The translations under genes and the position numbers were made by a program. A model generated the notes under the pieces. That model was not told the origin of the DNA. It worked only from the letters and a program-made list of their open reading frames with translations, and made no database searches. DNA of 64,000 nucleotides, taken from positions 70,787,257 through 70,851,256 of the forward strand of contig NC_077238.1 in NCBI RefSeq assembly GCF_947179165.1, given 5' to 3'. Of the stretch, positions 34,255 through 46,479 are shown piece after piece. How positions within the stretch are numbered: position 1 is the first letter of the stretch; every line of letters starts with the position of its first letter. The stretch comes from Solanum dulcamara. Lineage: Eukaryota > Streptophyta > Magnoliopsida > Solanales > Solanaceae.

Positions 34255-35690
34255 TAATTTAAATTTATTTTTGAACTGAATATTATGAAAATGATGATTT
34301 TATTACCTTTTAAATTAGATGATTTTTTTTTATGTAAATACATATATAATACATTTGTAACAGAATAAAGAAAATAAATATAAACAATAATTATAATATA
34401 TTTTGAATTCAATATATTATACATATTATATGCATTTTTCAATGCACGTGGTGAATATATAACTAAAATATTTTTAATACAATAATATATTTCGTTAATA
34501 AGAGAAAAATAAATATAATTATAATAGATTTTGAATTCAATGTATTATATTATAGGCATATTTCAATGCACGTGATGAATATATAACTAAAATATTTTTA
34601 ATACAATAATATATTCCATTAATAAGAGAAAAAAATAAAAAATAATTATAATAGATTTTGAATTTAATGTATTATATTATAGGCATATTTCAATGCACGC
34701 GGTGAATATATAACTAAAATATTTTAATACAATATATTATAGATATTATGTGTGAATTTCAAACATTCCAATACTATTCAAATTAATTTACGTTGTTAAA
34801 AATGTATTATATTTATTGAAATAACAACAATCGAATTCATAACAATATAAAATATTGAATTCGAATTGTAATACATTTTGAATTCAATATATTATATATA
34901 TTATATGCATGTTCCAATGGACATGCTGAATATATAACTAAAATATTTTTAATACAATAATATATTTCGTTAATAAGAGAAAAGAATAAAAAATAATTAT
35001 AATAGATTTTGAATTCAATATATTATAATTAAAATGTGGTGAATATATAATTAAAATATTTTTAATACAAATATATTATAAGTATGTGTGTGAATTTCAA
35101 ACATTTCAGTTCTATTTAAATTAATTTACGTTGTTAGAAATGAATTGAATTAATTAATTATTATTGTTAAAAGAGGGAGAAAGAGAAAGAGAGAGCAAAA
35201 AACACAAATATAATGCATTTCTAACACAATAAAGGAAATAAAAAAAATTATAATAGATTTTGAGTTCAATATATTATACATATTATAGGCATGTTTCAAT
35301 GCACGTGGTGAATATATAACTAAAATATTTTTAGTACAATAATATATTTCGTTAATAAGAAAAAAAATAATTATAATAGATTTTGAATTCAATATATTAT
35401 AGGAATGTTTCAATGCACTTGGTGAATATATAACTAAAATATTTATAATACAATAATATATTTTAGCACTATTAATAAGAGAAAAAAAATAAGCAATAAT
35501 TATAATACATTTTGAAATCAATTTATGATACATATTATAGGCATCTTTCAATAAATATGATGAATATATAATTTAAATATTTTAAATAAAAATATATTAT
35601 AAGTGTTATATGTGAATTTTAAATATTTTGGTACTATTTAAATTATGATAATTAATTATGAATTTAAAAAAAGGAGAAAGAGAAAGAGAA
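34255..35690. repeat. AT-rich tandem array, units of about 110-135 bp
   Basis: At least six diverged units carry TTTCAATGCACGTGG-like sequence (34437, 34563, 34689, 35295, 35408 and variants at 34910 and 35545) followed by TGAATATATAACTAAAATA, ATATATTTCGTTAATAAGAG and ATAATAGATTTTGAATTCAA. Two units are enlarged by an insert with TTAATTTACGTTGTTA. The array is flanked by a CT-rich tract (34078-34230) and a GA-rich tract (35655-35770) in mirrored orientation, so it may be the interior of a TIR element. Open frames here are repeats translated. Confidence 0.8.
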
Positions 35691-35770
35691 AAAATAAATA
35701 GAATAAAAAAGAAGAAGCAGCATGTCGAAAGGAGGGGAGGGGAGAAGGAGAGAGAGAAAGAGCGATAGGG

Positions 35771-36220
35771 ATAATTGAGTGATTTTAGTTATAATTAAAA
35801 TAAATATGCTATAAATCGTAATAAAAAAATATTTTATAAAAAAATAATTATTAATATAAAAGAATTCATATTTCTATTTTTATACCATATTCCATAATTC
35901 AATTTTTTTTTTTGACCTTTTCAATATCTAGAATCTTACGCGTGTCAGGCACTGTGTCTTTTGCCCTTGTACCTTGGTTTTCTTTTTGTTTCTGGTACAG
36001 TTTCAGTCAAATTTTTTTGTTTCACTGTCGTTAAGTGAAGACCGACATATTCGCCGGCAGTACTCCGTGTTCCGGTCACCGGTCGGTGTTCTCAGTCTGT
36101 AGGAAGAAATAATTCCGACTGATTATCGAGCTGGCTTCCCATACCTGGAGACGCTTCTTCCCAGCTCGATCTCGAAGGACGTCCGGTCTACTTCTACCTC
36201 GAATTACTCCCACTCCTGCA
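35771..36220 (+). promoter_or_regulatory. Upstream region and 5' UTR of the PAT12-like gene
   Basis: AT-rich to about 35930, then mixed composition. The 200 bases before the start codon (36020-36220) are much more GC-rich and pyrimidine-rich, as expected for a 5' UTR. There is no ATG between about 36010 and 36221 on the plus strand. A TATA box is not clear (TATTTTATAAAA at 35829 is a candidate but distant). Transcript data would set the start. Confidence 0.45.
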
Positions 36221-39200
36221 ATGGATCTCAATCCATTTAGGCTGTGCTCTGGAATCAAAGTCATCGGCTATTTCATAATCCTCATCGTTCTTGCTATTGT
36301 CGTAATTTCCTATTATGCCGTCGTCGTTCTTACCTGGGCTCCTCATCTCCTTGATGGTGGCTTTACTTCCTTATTATCTTTCACAATTATTTTCACCTTT
36401 CATATCCTTGTAAGTTCTCATCTTTTGCCTTTTTCTTATTCATCTCTATTTATTCAAAATGAAATCTGCTACGAGCATATGTTGTAGTAGGGCTATTACT
36501 TGAGCAACAATTTTGCATTACAATGTAAAATGTTATTACTGAAGAAGAAATTCGCAATGAATTGGAAGAAGAGAACATGTAGATACAGTGGTGGATGAAG
36601 AAAGAAGCAAAGGAAAAACAAGGGGGAAAGGGAAAAAGAGAGGTAAATAAATAAGAATTGAGATGGAGAAGGCACTATTAGTTGTTCTTGTTCCTATCTC
36701 TATCCCAAATGAGAGTTAAAATGTTTATTTGATTGGTGTCAATTAGGAAATCTGGTACCATTGTATGTGCTGCACTGCCGCGTCACTAATAGAAAAGAGA
36801 TCTTATAGCTTTTCATATTGTACTACTCCTTCTTCCTATCTCCATCGCAAATTAAATTAACATGACTCCTGCTACTTGGACCATAGTTTCCAATCTTTAC
36901 TCTTTGCCGTTAACAAGAAAATGTCGGGGTGACAAATAAGTTCTTTGCTATTTGAAGAATCTTGAAGTGGAGCAGTGAAACCATGTAACATTTTGTGTTA
37001 TCCTTTGCTTCTAATTGGATAACTCCCTTTGATTAGTACAGATTAAGAAAGAAAGGTTAAATAGGCTATTAAATTTAAGTTTGCTAATATATGTTTCCTT
37101 TGGTGTTCTATAATATGAGGTATTCGTTTCTTTAAAAAGAACGTGAACGTTATTTTGAAACGGCTTAATACACGGAAAAGCGTATGCTGGATTATGAATA
37201 GAAAGAATTGAAGAAGCTAGAGTTCAACATCAACTACATGTATGTAGTGATACAAGTAGAGGAAGGTCATACCTAATTGTTGACAAATGGAGATAAAATT
37301 ATAAGAAAAAAAGGCAAAAGGTTCAAAGATCTTAAATGGAGGAATGGAAGGAGAGATACATTGGACAAAGTTTACCATGAAGATGGGAGTATATTTCCCT
37401 ACTGAACACTAATAGAAGTGGAGGAATCATAATTCTATGAGATTAATATTTGGTTTGGTGATAGCTAACTCGAGATTTCAGAAGAAGGAACACTTGTTCA
37501 CCTTTAATAGTACGATGGCAAATACTCAAATCATTTACCTACTCCTTAGGAAGACTAATAGAGGTTTATGTAAGGAAAACATCAAGAATAATAACCCAAT
37601 GTAATCAGACAAATGAGGTCTGGGGAGGGTGGTATGTACGCAACCTTACCTCTACTTTGTGAAGGTAGAAATTATTTTTTTGATAGACCCTCGACTCATA
37701 GTAGTTTATGTAAGGTCTGTAAAGTTATTCCGTGTGAGAACCTCACAACCTAGTGCAAACTCTTGGTAATAGATCTAGATATTATAAAAAAGAGGAAAAG
37801 GATTTTGTATGATCAACCAAGGATTAGGTGGGGGCCTGACTAAGGATAAACTTCACGAGTTCGGAGGGAAGTTGATGGCTATGGGGGCTTAGGACATTAG
37901 GGGAGACACAAATAGTATGTGGACTACGACAACTAATTGTATTAGGGAAACAACTAGTAGCGGTCTCAAAGGGTAATTTTGGTATGTGGACTACGACAAC
38001 TAATTGTATTAGGGAAACTGCACTTTTGCTAACTTTGATATGGCTGGAGTTGCAAACATTCACGCATCTCAAACATGTGTTGTAATTTTGTTGAAATTGA
38101 AAATTCACAAGAAGAATAGCTACTTTTATGCTTTGTTTTAGTACGCATATTACCAGGAAACTTCCTAGAGGAGGCATCATTTTATTTGGAGGATTGTTAC
38201 CTTCAGTTCAATATTGGGGTTTAACAAGCCTAATATAAAGTTGTAATTCATCTTGCAGCTTGTAATGCTGATGTGGAGCTATATTAAGGTAGTAATTCAG
38301 GACCCTGGTTCTGTCCCTGAAAACTGGAAACTAGTATCAGAGCAGAACATAGAGGAGGGTAACTCAGTTGCTTTGTCTGATTATGCATCGATCGAGAACC
38401 CTACTTCAATATTATCAACTGACCAGGTTGAAAGAAGACAGTTACAGTCTAGAGGCTATTGCAGTAAATGCCAAAATGGAAAGCCACCACGTTGTCATCA
38501 TTGTTCTGTTTGTACGTGCTAGTCTAATTAACTATTTGCTTATACCCAAACTACAATTGCACAGATAAAGTTCTCCTCCTTCCTTCAGTGGAAGTATAGG
38601 TGATAAAATAGTTAAATGGGTCGTATATGAGTTGTATAATTCTTCACCCATTCTCATTTATACCCTGTATATTAAAACTGTTTTATCCATTTTCCACCTC
38701 TAGACCAAAGGAATAGCATGTCCTGAAGCAATACACCCTAGGATCTTTATTTTAATAGTCATTATACATTTCTCCTGTGAAAGTCTGGTTGATTTGGGTA
38801 TATGCATATTTTGTCATGAAGTAGTATGCACGGTGATTTTGATTTCTCTGTACCATGTCTTAGAAGTGTCGCATGATTATTTGCATTATTTTATCCCTAA
38901 GACCTTTTGTTCTATGGCTATCGTGGCATGTCTCAATTTGCAGTAGTTAGGAACTTATATGAATAAAAACTAATATCTGCTGAACTGAAAATTCTATTAT
39001 GTCTTGTAGGTCAAAGATGTGTTCTTAAGATGGATCACCACTGCATATGGGTTGTCAATTGTGTGGGGGCTCGCAACTACAAGTTTTTTCTCCTTTTTGT
39101 GGTATGGAGTTGTTTTTTAAATTGTTTTGCTAAGTTTTGTAATGCTTTTTGCTGAAAAATCAAGAAGATACACACCTGCAGTCTTTTCTTGCCAGTGAAT

Positions 39201-42200
39201 GAGGTCCTGAACATGTTCATATCCTAAATATGGGCAGTCTAAAACCGCCTTATTCTTCTTGCTATTATTTGTTATCGTCATTGTTGTAGTTGTGTCCCGA
39301 GGAGATGACCTTAGATAGGAGGGTGTGGAGGACCCATATTAGGGTAGAAGGCTAGTACATAGTCTCGTTATTCTTCCGTATTAGTAGGCGCATTAGTGCA
39401 CTATTATTTCTTGTGCCATGACTTCTGTTATTATCCTTATATTACTTTCTGTACTTTGATTACTCTATTTTATCTGTGTCGCTTTCATTATTTGCGTTAT
39501 TCGTTATTTGCTTTCCCATATCGCTTTGAACTTCTTAGCCTTATCTGACCTCTTTTTATGCTTGTTTTGAGCTGAGGGTCTCCTGGAAACAGCCGTCTTA
39601 CCCTGGTAGGAGTAAGGTCTGCGTACACTTTACCCTCCCCAGACCCCACGTTGTGGGATTTCACTGGGTTGTTGTTGTTGTATTGTTGTAGCTGTGTCAT
39701 TCATTAAATGATCTTTAAAGTAATCTTAGGTAGAAAGTTGATGCAAGTTTGAATCACCTTCTTATATCCATTTTGGGATTTGTTTCCTCTACATGTTTTG
39801 CCTACTAAAATTTTGGTGACCTTAATCGACTTTTTAAGACCTTTTCATGATTTTGGTGTGAAAAAGTAATGGTGCTTTCTTTAACAGCTCTCTTGACTTT
39901 TGAGCATGAGGATTGAAGTTACGATAAGGCAACTTAAACTATCTGTTCTGACAACGGGAATCAGTAAGTAGTACGTATACAAAAGCCAATTTATGTCATT
40001 CAATCTGCAATTCCTCATTTTGGAGTTGGTCATATGACTCCCTATATCCATTCTGCTCATTAGGGCCCAGTCCTTTTCAATACTAGTAAATAGTTTGTCT
40101 TTAAAGGCTGATTATGTCTTCTCTAAAAGTCTGGGTTCACTAAATTTCATACATTTCCAATAAAAAGCAGAGTTTCACTAAATCTCACACCTTTCCAATA
40201 AGAAGTAAAGGGGCAGCCCGGTGCACTTAAGCTCCCGCTATGCGCAGGGTCCGGGGAAGGGCCCGACCACAAGGGTCTATTGTACGCAACCTTACCTTCC
40301 AATAAGAAGTAAAGGTTCACTAAATCTCAAGCATTTGCAATTACTGAAATACAATTTTCTTGCCAGACCAAAATGCTTTGGTAAACAAATGGACTTACTC
40401 TTAGTGTAGGAGAACAATAATTTATCGTTTATCTCAACAAGTTGGTATCACCTATATAGATCCTTTTTTCCTTTTGAGTGCTGTTCTTAGGGGCATTCAT
40501 TTGTAGAGTTTGTAGATCTTTTAAGTTAATTTCCTTCCATTAAATTTTAGATTCACTTTGTCCACTTTTTAGTACCTTAAACATTATCAACTATATTGGT
40601 GCATTTGTATGTCTAAGAAAAAGCCAAATCATCTGAAATGACTTATCTTTATATGTGCTATCTGCATCCTCTATCTGATCTAAGCATTCTAATCAAGTCC
40701 AATCATGTATGATCACGCATCTAACTTAACGTTGGTGATTTTACAACTCTTAACTTGAGGATACTTTGGGCCGTACTGACACAATATTCACACTCATATA
40801 ATATTGTCTGCATAGGACTTTTCAATTTCAACCATTTTTCTTTTAATTTATGTGTTACCACTTACCACTACATTCTCCGAGAAGATCGAGTGCAGATGCT
40901 TGAATTATCTGCATTTAGATACCATAATCACATCAGCTCACTTTTTTTTTTCTTATATAGGGACTAAACTTGGAGGTTGCAGCATATATATTATGCCATA
41001 CTCTAGTTATCTTAAAACCTTATTTTTCTAGGGTGCTTCACCACAGTTACAACATTTTATTGACTTGTGGGCTAGTTTTGTTGATTAACATAAAAGTATC
41101 TTCAAATAGCATGCACTAGGAAACTTTATCCTGTGTGCTATTAGTTAGGTCATCCATAAATAAATTAGGCAAGTAGGGGATTAAGGAAATCTCTGGTTTA
41201 TACCCATAGTTATAAGAAACTCTCTTGTATTTCTTTCCACTATTCTGACACTTGTGACCACTTCTTTATATATACTCTTTATTACATTTATAAATTCGAT
41301 CTGCTTTTCTTTTTACGTGAAGCACCAACCAGATGATTATACTCTGATGCTTTACCATATGCTATTTCCGAGTCTATGAATATCACTTGACTATCCTTAT
41401 ATTCTTTAAATTTTCATCATTGTTCTTGACAAAAAATATAGTATCTGAGTAGGTATAAACCTAAATTGTTCTTTATCCTTGTAATGTTTCTAAGCTCATG
41501 CTCTATCATCCTTTCCCAAAATCTTTCTAGGACACTTAAAGTTAGTGACACGCGAGTTTGCACACCTTTGAATATCTCTTTTATTCTTTATATTGGGACA
41601 AAGACTTTTTCCGCCCATTGACATCTTTTCACTCTTTAATATAATACATGGTAATTTGTTTAGCTATGCTTCCACAACCATCTCCTATAAATTTCTAGAC
41701 TTCTATAAGCCACAGGTTTTTTCCGCTCTCATATTCGTTGTGATGACTTTTCTTCAACATACCTAATTTTGGTCATACTAGCTCATACTAGTTTGTACAT
41801 TTTTCCCTTATTGCCCGATCTTCTGATAGAACTCGTGTAAGACTTGTCTTATTTATTTATTTATCAACCATCACAATCTATAGATATATAGATTAATATC
41901 TATTAGTATCATGGTAAGCAGTAAAAAATGCATCCAAGGTCATACCTAATACTCCCTTTGTTCCGATTTATGTGACGTAGTTTGAATTGCCACAAAGTTT
42001 AAGAAACAAAAGAAGTCTTTTGAAACTTGTGTTCTTAGACATGCCATAACATTTTTGTGGCTATCAAAGTTTTGGACTTCTTGTCTTTAATATACCATAA
42101 CATTCATGTGGTTATAGGCTTCTCATTAAGGGAATAATGGGAAGTGTAAAGTTAATTGTTTCAAAGTTAGAATTGTGTCATCTTTATCAAAAAAAAAGAA

Positions 42201-43609
42201 GTTAGAATTATGTCATTCTTTTCGGAAAGTGACACACAAATCAGAATGGAGGGAGTAGTATAAAAAGAATAACATAAGAACATTATGACCTTTCAATATT
42301 CGAGGGCTGGAGTCGAGCAATGGAAGCTAAACAACACCTTTTGTTTTTTCTTTCTTCTTTATATATGCCGTGGCTTTGAGTTCTTATTGATATGGTGAAG
42401 GAATTGTTTGTAGTTTCAATCACATTCAAGAACCCACTAGTTTCTTCCAAAATTCACATTTTGCACTTGGTATTGTCCTCCTGCTATCTCCTTTCTGAAC
42501 ATGTCTCAAAACTCTCAGACACATGTCAAAATAGAGTGACGTGTGTCTGAAATTTAAGAAATTAAGATGACATGGCAGACTCATGTTGTCATTTGTTTGT
42601 GTTGGATTTGGATACGAGTCAGCTCGTGTCTGTCACTCGTTTGTGTTGGATCTGAATGAGTCTCAGATGATATTCCTATTCCAAAACTTCTTTTCGTACC
42701 TCTTCCTAAATTGAGTCTTAGATGATATAATGTTTGGTTTCTGTGCTTCTAAGGAAACTCCCATATAATATAATATGTATATGTTTCCTTTCCTGTTGTT
42801 GCAATGAATGTTTCTGTGCTTCTAAGGACACTCCCATATAATATAATATGTATATGTTTCCTTTCCTGTTGTTGCAATGAATTTTCTTCTTGAATTGGAT
42901 GTCATCAGTTACTACTCTGTAATGGGTAATCTATCTTTTGCTTTTCTAAGTTTGCGCATTTGAGTATCTTTGCAGGTGTACACATTTTTGATAACAACGT
43001 TGGACACTCTGATACTGCTGCCAAGTTTTATAAAATTCTTTCGGCAAGCCAAGAATCATTCATTATCACCAGGCAACATTGCAGTCATTTTTCTAGTCTT
43101 TGGTAAACAGCGCCTACTATCTTAGTAACTTAGTCTTGATTGTTATGGTCTCCTTGTTTCTTAGGGATTTGACCTTGATGCAGTTTTGAATCTAGCATTT
43201 TCACTCAGCCTTCTCTGCTTTGTAATTATGCATGCATCTCTGCTCTCAAGCAACACCACTTCGGTGGAGGTATGTCAAACCTTGTTATTGTCCATTATAT
43301 GTCAATTTAATGCTTCTCCGTCCACTCTTGGAATAAATCGACAAGACATAGGAAAAAGAAAATAAGGAAAACAAACAAATATGCCCCCTTTAATAGTTAT
43401 CACGTTGTTTTCTGTCTGTCTTTTAGGTTTATGAGAAGAAAAAATGTGCGCAGTGGAAGTATGACCTGGGCTGGAAAAGGAATTTTGAACAGGTTTTTGG
43501 CGCAAATAAGGCATTATGGTTTTTTCCGTTGTTCTCGAAAAAAGATTTGGAGAACATACCGGCATTACATGGAATGGAATTCCCAACACGTTCAGATGCT
43601 GTAGAATGA
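36221..43609 (+). CDS. PAT12: DHHC protein S-acyltransferase, PAT12-like, six exons
   Basis: It attaches palmitate to cysteines of target proteins on endomembranes or the plasma membrane. Exons: 36221-36409, 38259-38511, 39010-39101, 42976-43102, 43184-43269, 43427-43609. All introns are GT-AG with matching phases, giving 309 residues (Arabidopsis PAT12 is about 290). Likely membrane segments are near residues 12-38, 50-76, 173-196 and 211-240. The cysteine-rich domain spans about 131-165 (C-S-K-C, R-C-H-H-C-S-V-C) with the catalytic D-H-H-C at 156-159. The TTxE motif is T-S-V-E (246-249) and the C-terminal N-F-E-Q-V-F-G is at 268-274. The start M-D-L-N and F-R-x-C-S-G resemble PAT12 best; PAT13 and PAT14 are the alternatives. 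No break is seen. Introns 1 (1.85 kb) and 3 (3.9 kb) contain transposon insertions. Exon ends are read from sequence; the name is by remembered similarity. Confidence 0.9.
37611..37702 (-). mobile_element. RTE LINE 3'-end fragment in intron 1
   Basis: GAGGTCTGGGGAGGGTGGTA and TACGCAACCTTACCTCTACT, then GATAGACCCTCGACTC, match the reverse complement of the LINE 3' untranslated region seen complete at 39297-39681. Both ends are truncated and the (TTG)n tail is missing. It lies antisense in the PAT12-like intron. Confidence 0.65.
37915..38018. repeat. 37-bp exact direct repeat in intron 1
   Basis: A 37-base word starting GTATGTGGACTACGACAACT occurs at 37915-37951 and 37982-38018 without mismatch, with a 67-bp period. 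It looks like a recent local duplication of which only part remains or was copied. Confidence 0.9.
39297..39681 (+). mobile_element. 5'-truncated RTE LINE in intron 3, with 17-bp TSD
   Basis: The 385-bp insert is flanked by ATTGTTGTAGTTGTGTC (39280-39296) and ATTGTTGTAGCTGTGTC (39682-39698), one mismatch. It contains the end of the LINE ORF region (GATAGGAGGGTGTGGAGGAC), then the 3' UTR (CCTCCCCAGACCCCACGTTG) and ends in (TTG)n. It is the same family as 57484-58404. Sense orientation in the intron. Confidence 0.85.
40211..40296 (-). mobile_element. 5'-truncated TS SINE in intron 3, with 18-bp TSD
   Basis: The insert (GGGCAGCCCGGTGCAC ... GTCTATTGTACGC) is the reverse complement of the 3' part of the TS SINE. 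It is flanked by identical TTCCAATAAGAAGTAAAG at 40193-40210 and 40297-40314. The tRNA-like head is missing, so reverse transcription stopped early. The target itself lies in a local repeat of about 38 bases (CACTAAAT..TTTCCAATAA, 40138-40320). Confidence 0.9.
41952..42255. mobile_element. Stowaway-type MITE in intron 3
   Basis: The left end reads CTCCCTTTGTTCC and the right end GGAATGGAGGGAG-like (GAATGGAGGGAG), both flanked by TA, the TSD of Tc1/Mariner elements. About 304 bp with no coding capacity. Internal inverted similarity (TTATGTGAC.. / ..GTGACACA) supports a fold-back element. Confidence 0.75.
42738..42883. repeat. 73-bp near-perfect tandem duplication in intron 3
   Basis: The unit starting TTTCTGTGCTTCTAAGGA at 42738 repeats at 42811. 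I see a single base difference (GGAAAC against GGACAC). It ends about 90 bases before exon 4 and does not touch the branch or acceptor region. Confidence 0.9.
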
Positions 43610-44000
43610 GTTCTTATATAGGGACGTATATAGAACTTCGTATCATTACCTCAGACAATGTAACAGCAGATGCAAATTTACCATCAATTGATTGATAAAT
43701 ATTTTCAAATTTACGTTAGGAGCATGTGAGTCGGTACTTATTTACCTTATATGTAAATGTTCTGTAACATAATTCTGAAACATGTCTTTGTATGAAAGCC
43801 CAATTTGTTATTGTTGGTAATAACTGAAATAGTTCTGCACAAATGGTGGAATGACCGCCCTGCAGTCTTCGATATGGATCCGATGAAATTGAATTCTCCG
43901 GGAACCCTATATGATGTCGCAACAGGAATGTTAGTTGTGGGATGCTCATGTATGAACCATTATACGAGGGTATTATGAAATATTCGAATCAAGTTTCTAT
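43610..44000 (+). other. Likely 3' UTR of the PAT12-like gene
   Basis: The sequence after the TGA stop is AT-rich and has candidate near-upstream elements (TGATAAATATTTTC at about 43694, TGTAAATGTTCTG). No canonical AATAAA is clear. The true end needs transcript data. Confidence 0.4.
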
Positions 44001-44726
44001 TTCTAATTTGAATTGTAGTTGCATGATCTAGAATCTCTATGATGTACAGAAGAAACTAAACTGGCATCCATAGGTACTATAGTAGACTGGCATTCTCAAT
44101 TATCTAAGGTTATTATCACACTCCGATTTACATGTGTTTTAGTTGTATTGTAATTTATTATCATTTTCAATAATCTATCATAGTATGTTGTTGATTGTAT
44201 TTCGATTATTATATTATTTTGTTGTTGTTTCTGCTTTCTTCTGGTAGACCTTATTATATTTGCTTCATTGTCTCCTTCCTTGTACCTGGATTTGCTACAC
44301 TTGAGTCGAGAATTTTTCGAAAACAAGCTCTCTACCTTCACGAGATAGTGGTAAGGTATGGGGTATGTTGTTTGTTATGATGTACTCTGATCATATGCAT
44401 GAAACCATATTTTCTGTTGAAGCTATTTAAAAAAAAATGTATATATTCAAATCATGAAACATTTTCAAATTGAAACCGTACATGAAATATTTCATATAAA
44501 TAATGAAATTAGAATAAAATAAGAATCCTTTCATGTATGTCCTCTACTCTTTCATTAGTACAATTATGACAACTTATCCATGGATCCTCTATACCAAAGA
44601 ATAAAATTGAATACTTGGGATAATTTCCCACTTATGAAATAAAAAATAATATATTAGCTACCACAAAATTGAAATGGTACCTCAACATATATCTTGAAAA
44701 AAAGAGTCATACTAGCCTTTTCACTT
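44001..44726. other. Intergenic, nothing recognised
   Basis: The open frames at 44096-44341 and 44195-44380 overlap on opposite strands and have no recognisable family. No RNA gene is seen. Confidence 0.4.
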
Positions 44727-44734
44727 ATCATGTG

Positions 44735-45580
44735 TAGGGGTGTTCATGGTTCGGTTTGGGTCGGTTATTGATTAAAACCATAACCACACCAATTTAATCG
44801 GTTTTTAAATGTTTAAAACCATAACCAAACCAAGTAAAATAATAACCACCGGTTTGGTTATTGTCGGTTTGGTTCGGTTAGGTTCGGTTATTCGGTTTAT
44901 GACTAACCGGGACAATTCAAATATTTTCTCTCTACATTCTTCAAATTTCTTATGAATCTCTTTTTTCCTCACGACCCAAAAGGGCGAACGTTGCTGCATA
45001 TTAAGGGAAAGACATGCTGATGGCAAATCAGGTGGACCAAACTTGCAACACAGTTTAGATTTAAAAGAACAAGTCAAACGGAAGTTCCAAAATACAAACA
45101 ACTTTGTCAATTAAAATGAAAAAATTACATATTTAAACTAAATTAACTAGAGAATCCATAATATAATCAAAAGTTGGGCTTGAATTGTTGGACTTGGACA
45201 TATGCTGCTTAGTGCTTACGACTTATTAGAATTTAGAGTTGGGTTTGGATTGTTGGACTTGGACATATTCTTTTAAGATATGGGCCTTAAAAATAAATAG
45301 ATCAAAATTACATTAATAATTAGAAGGTATAAAATATCTTTAATTATTTATGAAAAGCTAATATTATACATATAAATAATTATAAATTTTATGTATATAA
45401 TTATCGGTTTGGTTCGGTTATTTATTCGGTTATTTTTTACTATAACCATAACCAAAACAAATATTATCGGTTTTTCAAATTTAAAACCAAACCAAACCAA
45501 ACCAAATGTCGGTTTTTTTATTCGGTTTGGTTAAATTTTCGGTTTGATTTTGGTTTTAACCAAAACTGTGAACAACCCTA
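44735..45580. mobile_element. hAT-type TIR element with perfect 8-bp TSD
   Basis: The left end is TAGGGGTGTTCATGG and the right end GTGAACAACCCTA, flanked by identical ATCATGTG at 44727-44734 and 45581-45588. Both sub-ends are packed with CGGTTTGG/GGTTCGGTTA and complementary AACCAAACC. The middle has a repeated phrase TGTTGGACTTGGACATAT (about 45188 and 45254). It is 846 bp, the largest member here, with no transposase recognised. Confidence 0.85.
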
Positions 45581-45588
45581 ATCATGTG

Positions 45589-46470
45589 TCACCTCTTATC
45601 CTGAAATATAAAAAGTAGAGAGCCCCAGTAAAGGATTGAATACACCATCACAACAACACTCAATATCATTGACTCTTTTTAACTCAAGTTCTTGGGATGA
45701 CTTTATAAAAATCAATGTTAAACAATTATATTAACTCGTGTTATTACCATTTGAAAATGAAAAGCCAATAACAGCATAAACCAAAATATAGCACTTAAAA
45801 CATCTTTAGCAATCCGTGACTTTTAATATGTAATACAAAATCACTTCAATAAAATTTAGTCATTGAAATCACTCTCGGCTCCTTAGACCTTATAAACATA
45901 TGGAATTCTTTTTATCTTTTATCGGGAGTACTATATCGACACTATCGTAATAATAATCAACACAAGGTGATCAGCCAAGCGACAAGTATTTGACTCTACT
46001 TGTTCGGACGACTTTCCATAATTTTGTATAAGTCTACTTAACCTCATTATCTCTGGTGCGTATAATATTATGATAGCGAACACATTTGTATCACTTTCGA
46101 TTATCTTCATTATAATAACTTCCAAATTATTTAATATTTCAAAAATAGATTCATAGCATAGTAACCTCAAAAGATCTATTTTTATCAAACCATGATGTTT
46201 ATAGCCAATCCAAACCATTTGAATACAATCAAATGTAAAACTTTTTCCAAAATATATCAAGACATTTATCAAATGAGAATTAAAAAAAAAAAGTATTCGA
46301 GCTAAGTGTTATTTCATACCATTTAGCTCTTAAAGCGAAATTGATAATGAATATAATTTATTCAAAACAAATAACAATTTCGATACAATACTTTATCACA
46401 ACAATTTTAAATATTTATTTAAATTACCTTTCATGTTTTAATTGTCAACATAATATTTTATAACACAACT
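45589..46470. other. Intergenic with one unexplained open frame
   Basis: The minus-strand open frame 45931-46272 (113 codons) has mixed composition but also I/L-rich stretches. I recognise no family. It is not supported as a gene. Confidence 0.35.
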
Positions 46471-46479
46471 AAAAAAATG

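Noticed and set aside
34255..35551. Frames of 62 and 133 codons with repeated Tyr/Asn/Ile phrases
   Set aside because: They are the tandem array translated; the peptide repeats mirror the DNA unit.
34255..35690. CRISPR-like array
   Set aside because: Units are contiguous, diverged and too long, with no unique spacers; the DNA is plant nuclear.
45931..46272. 113-codon minus-strand frame as a gene
   Set aside because: No recognised domain, no intron structure or promoter, and composition close to AT-rich background.
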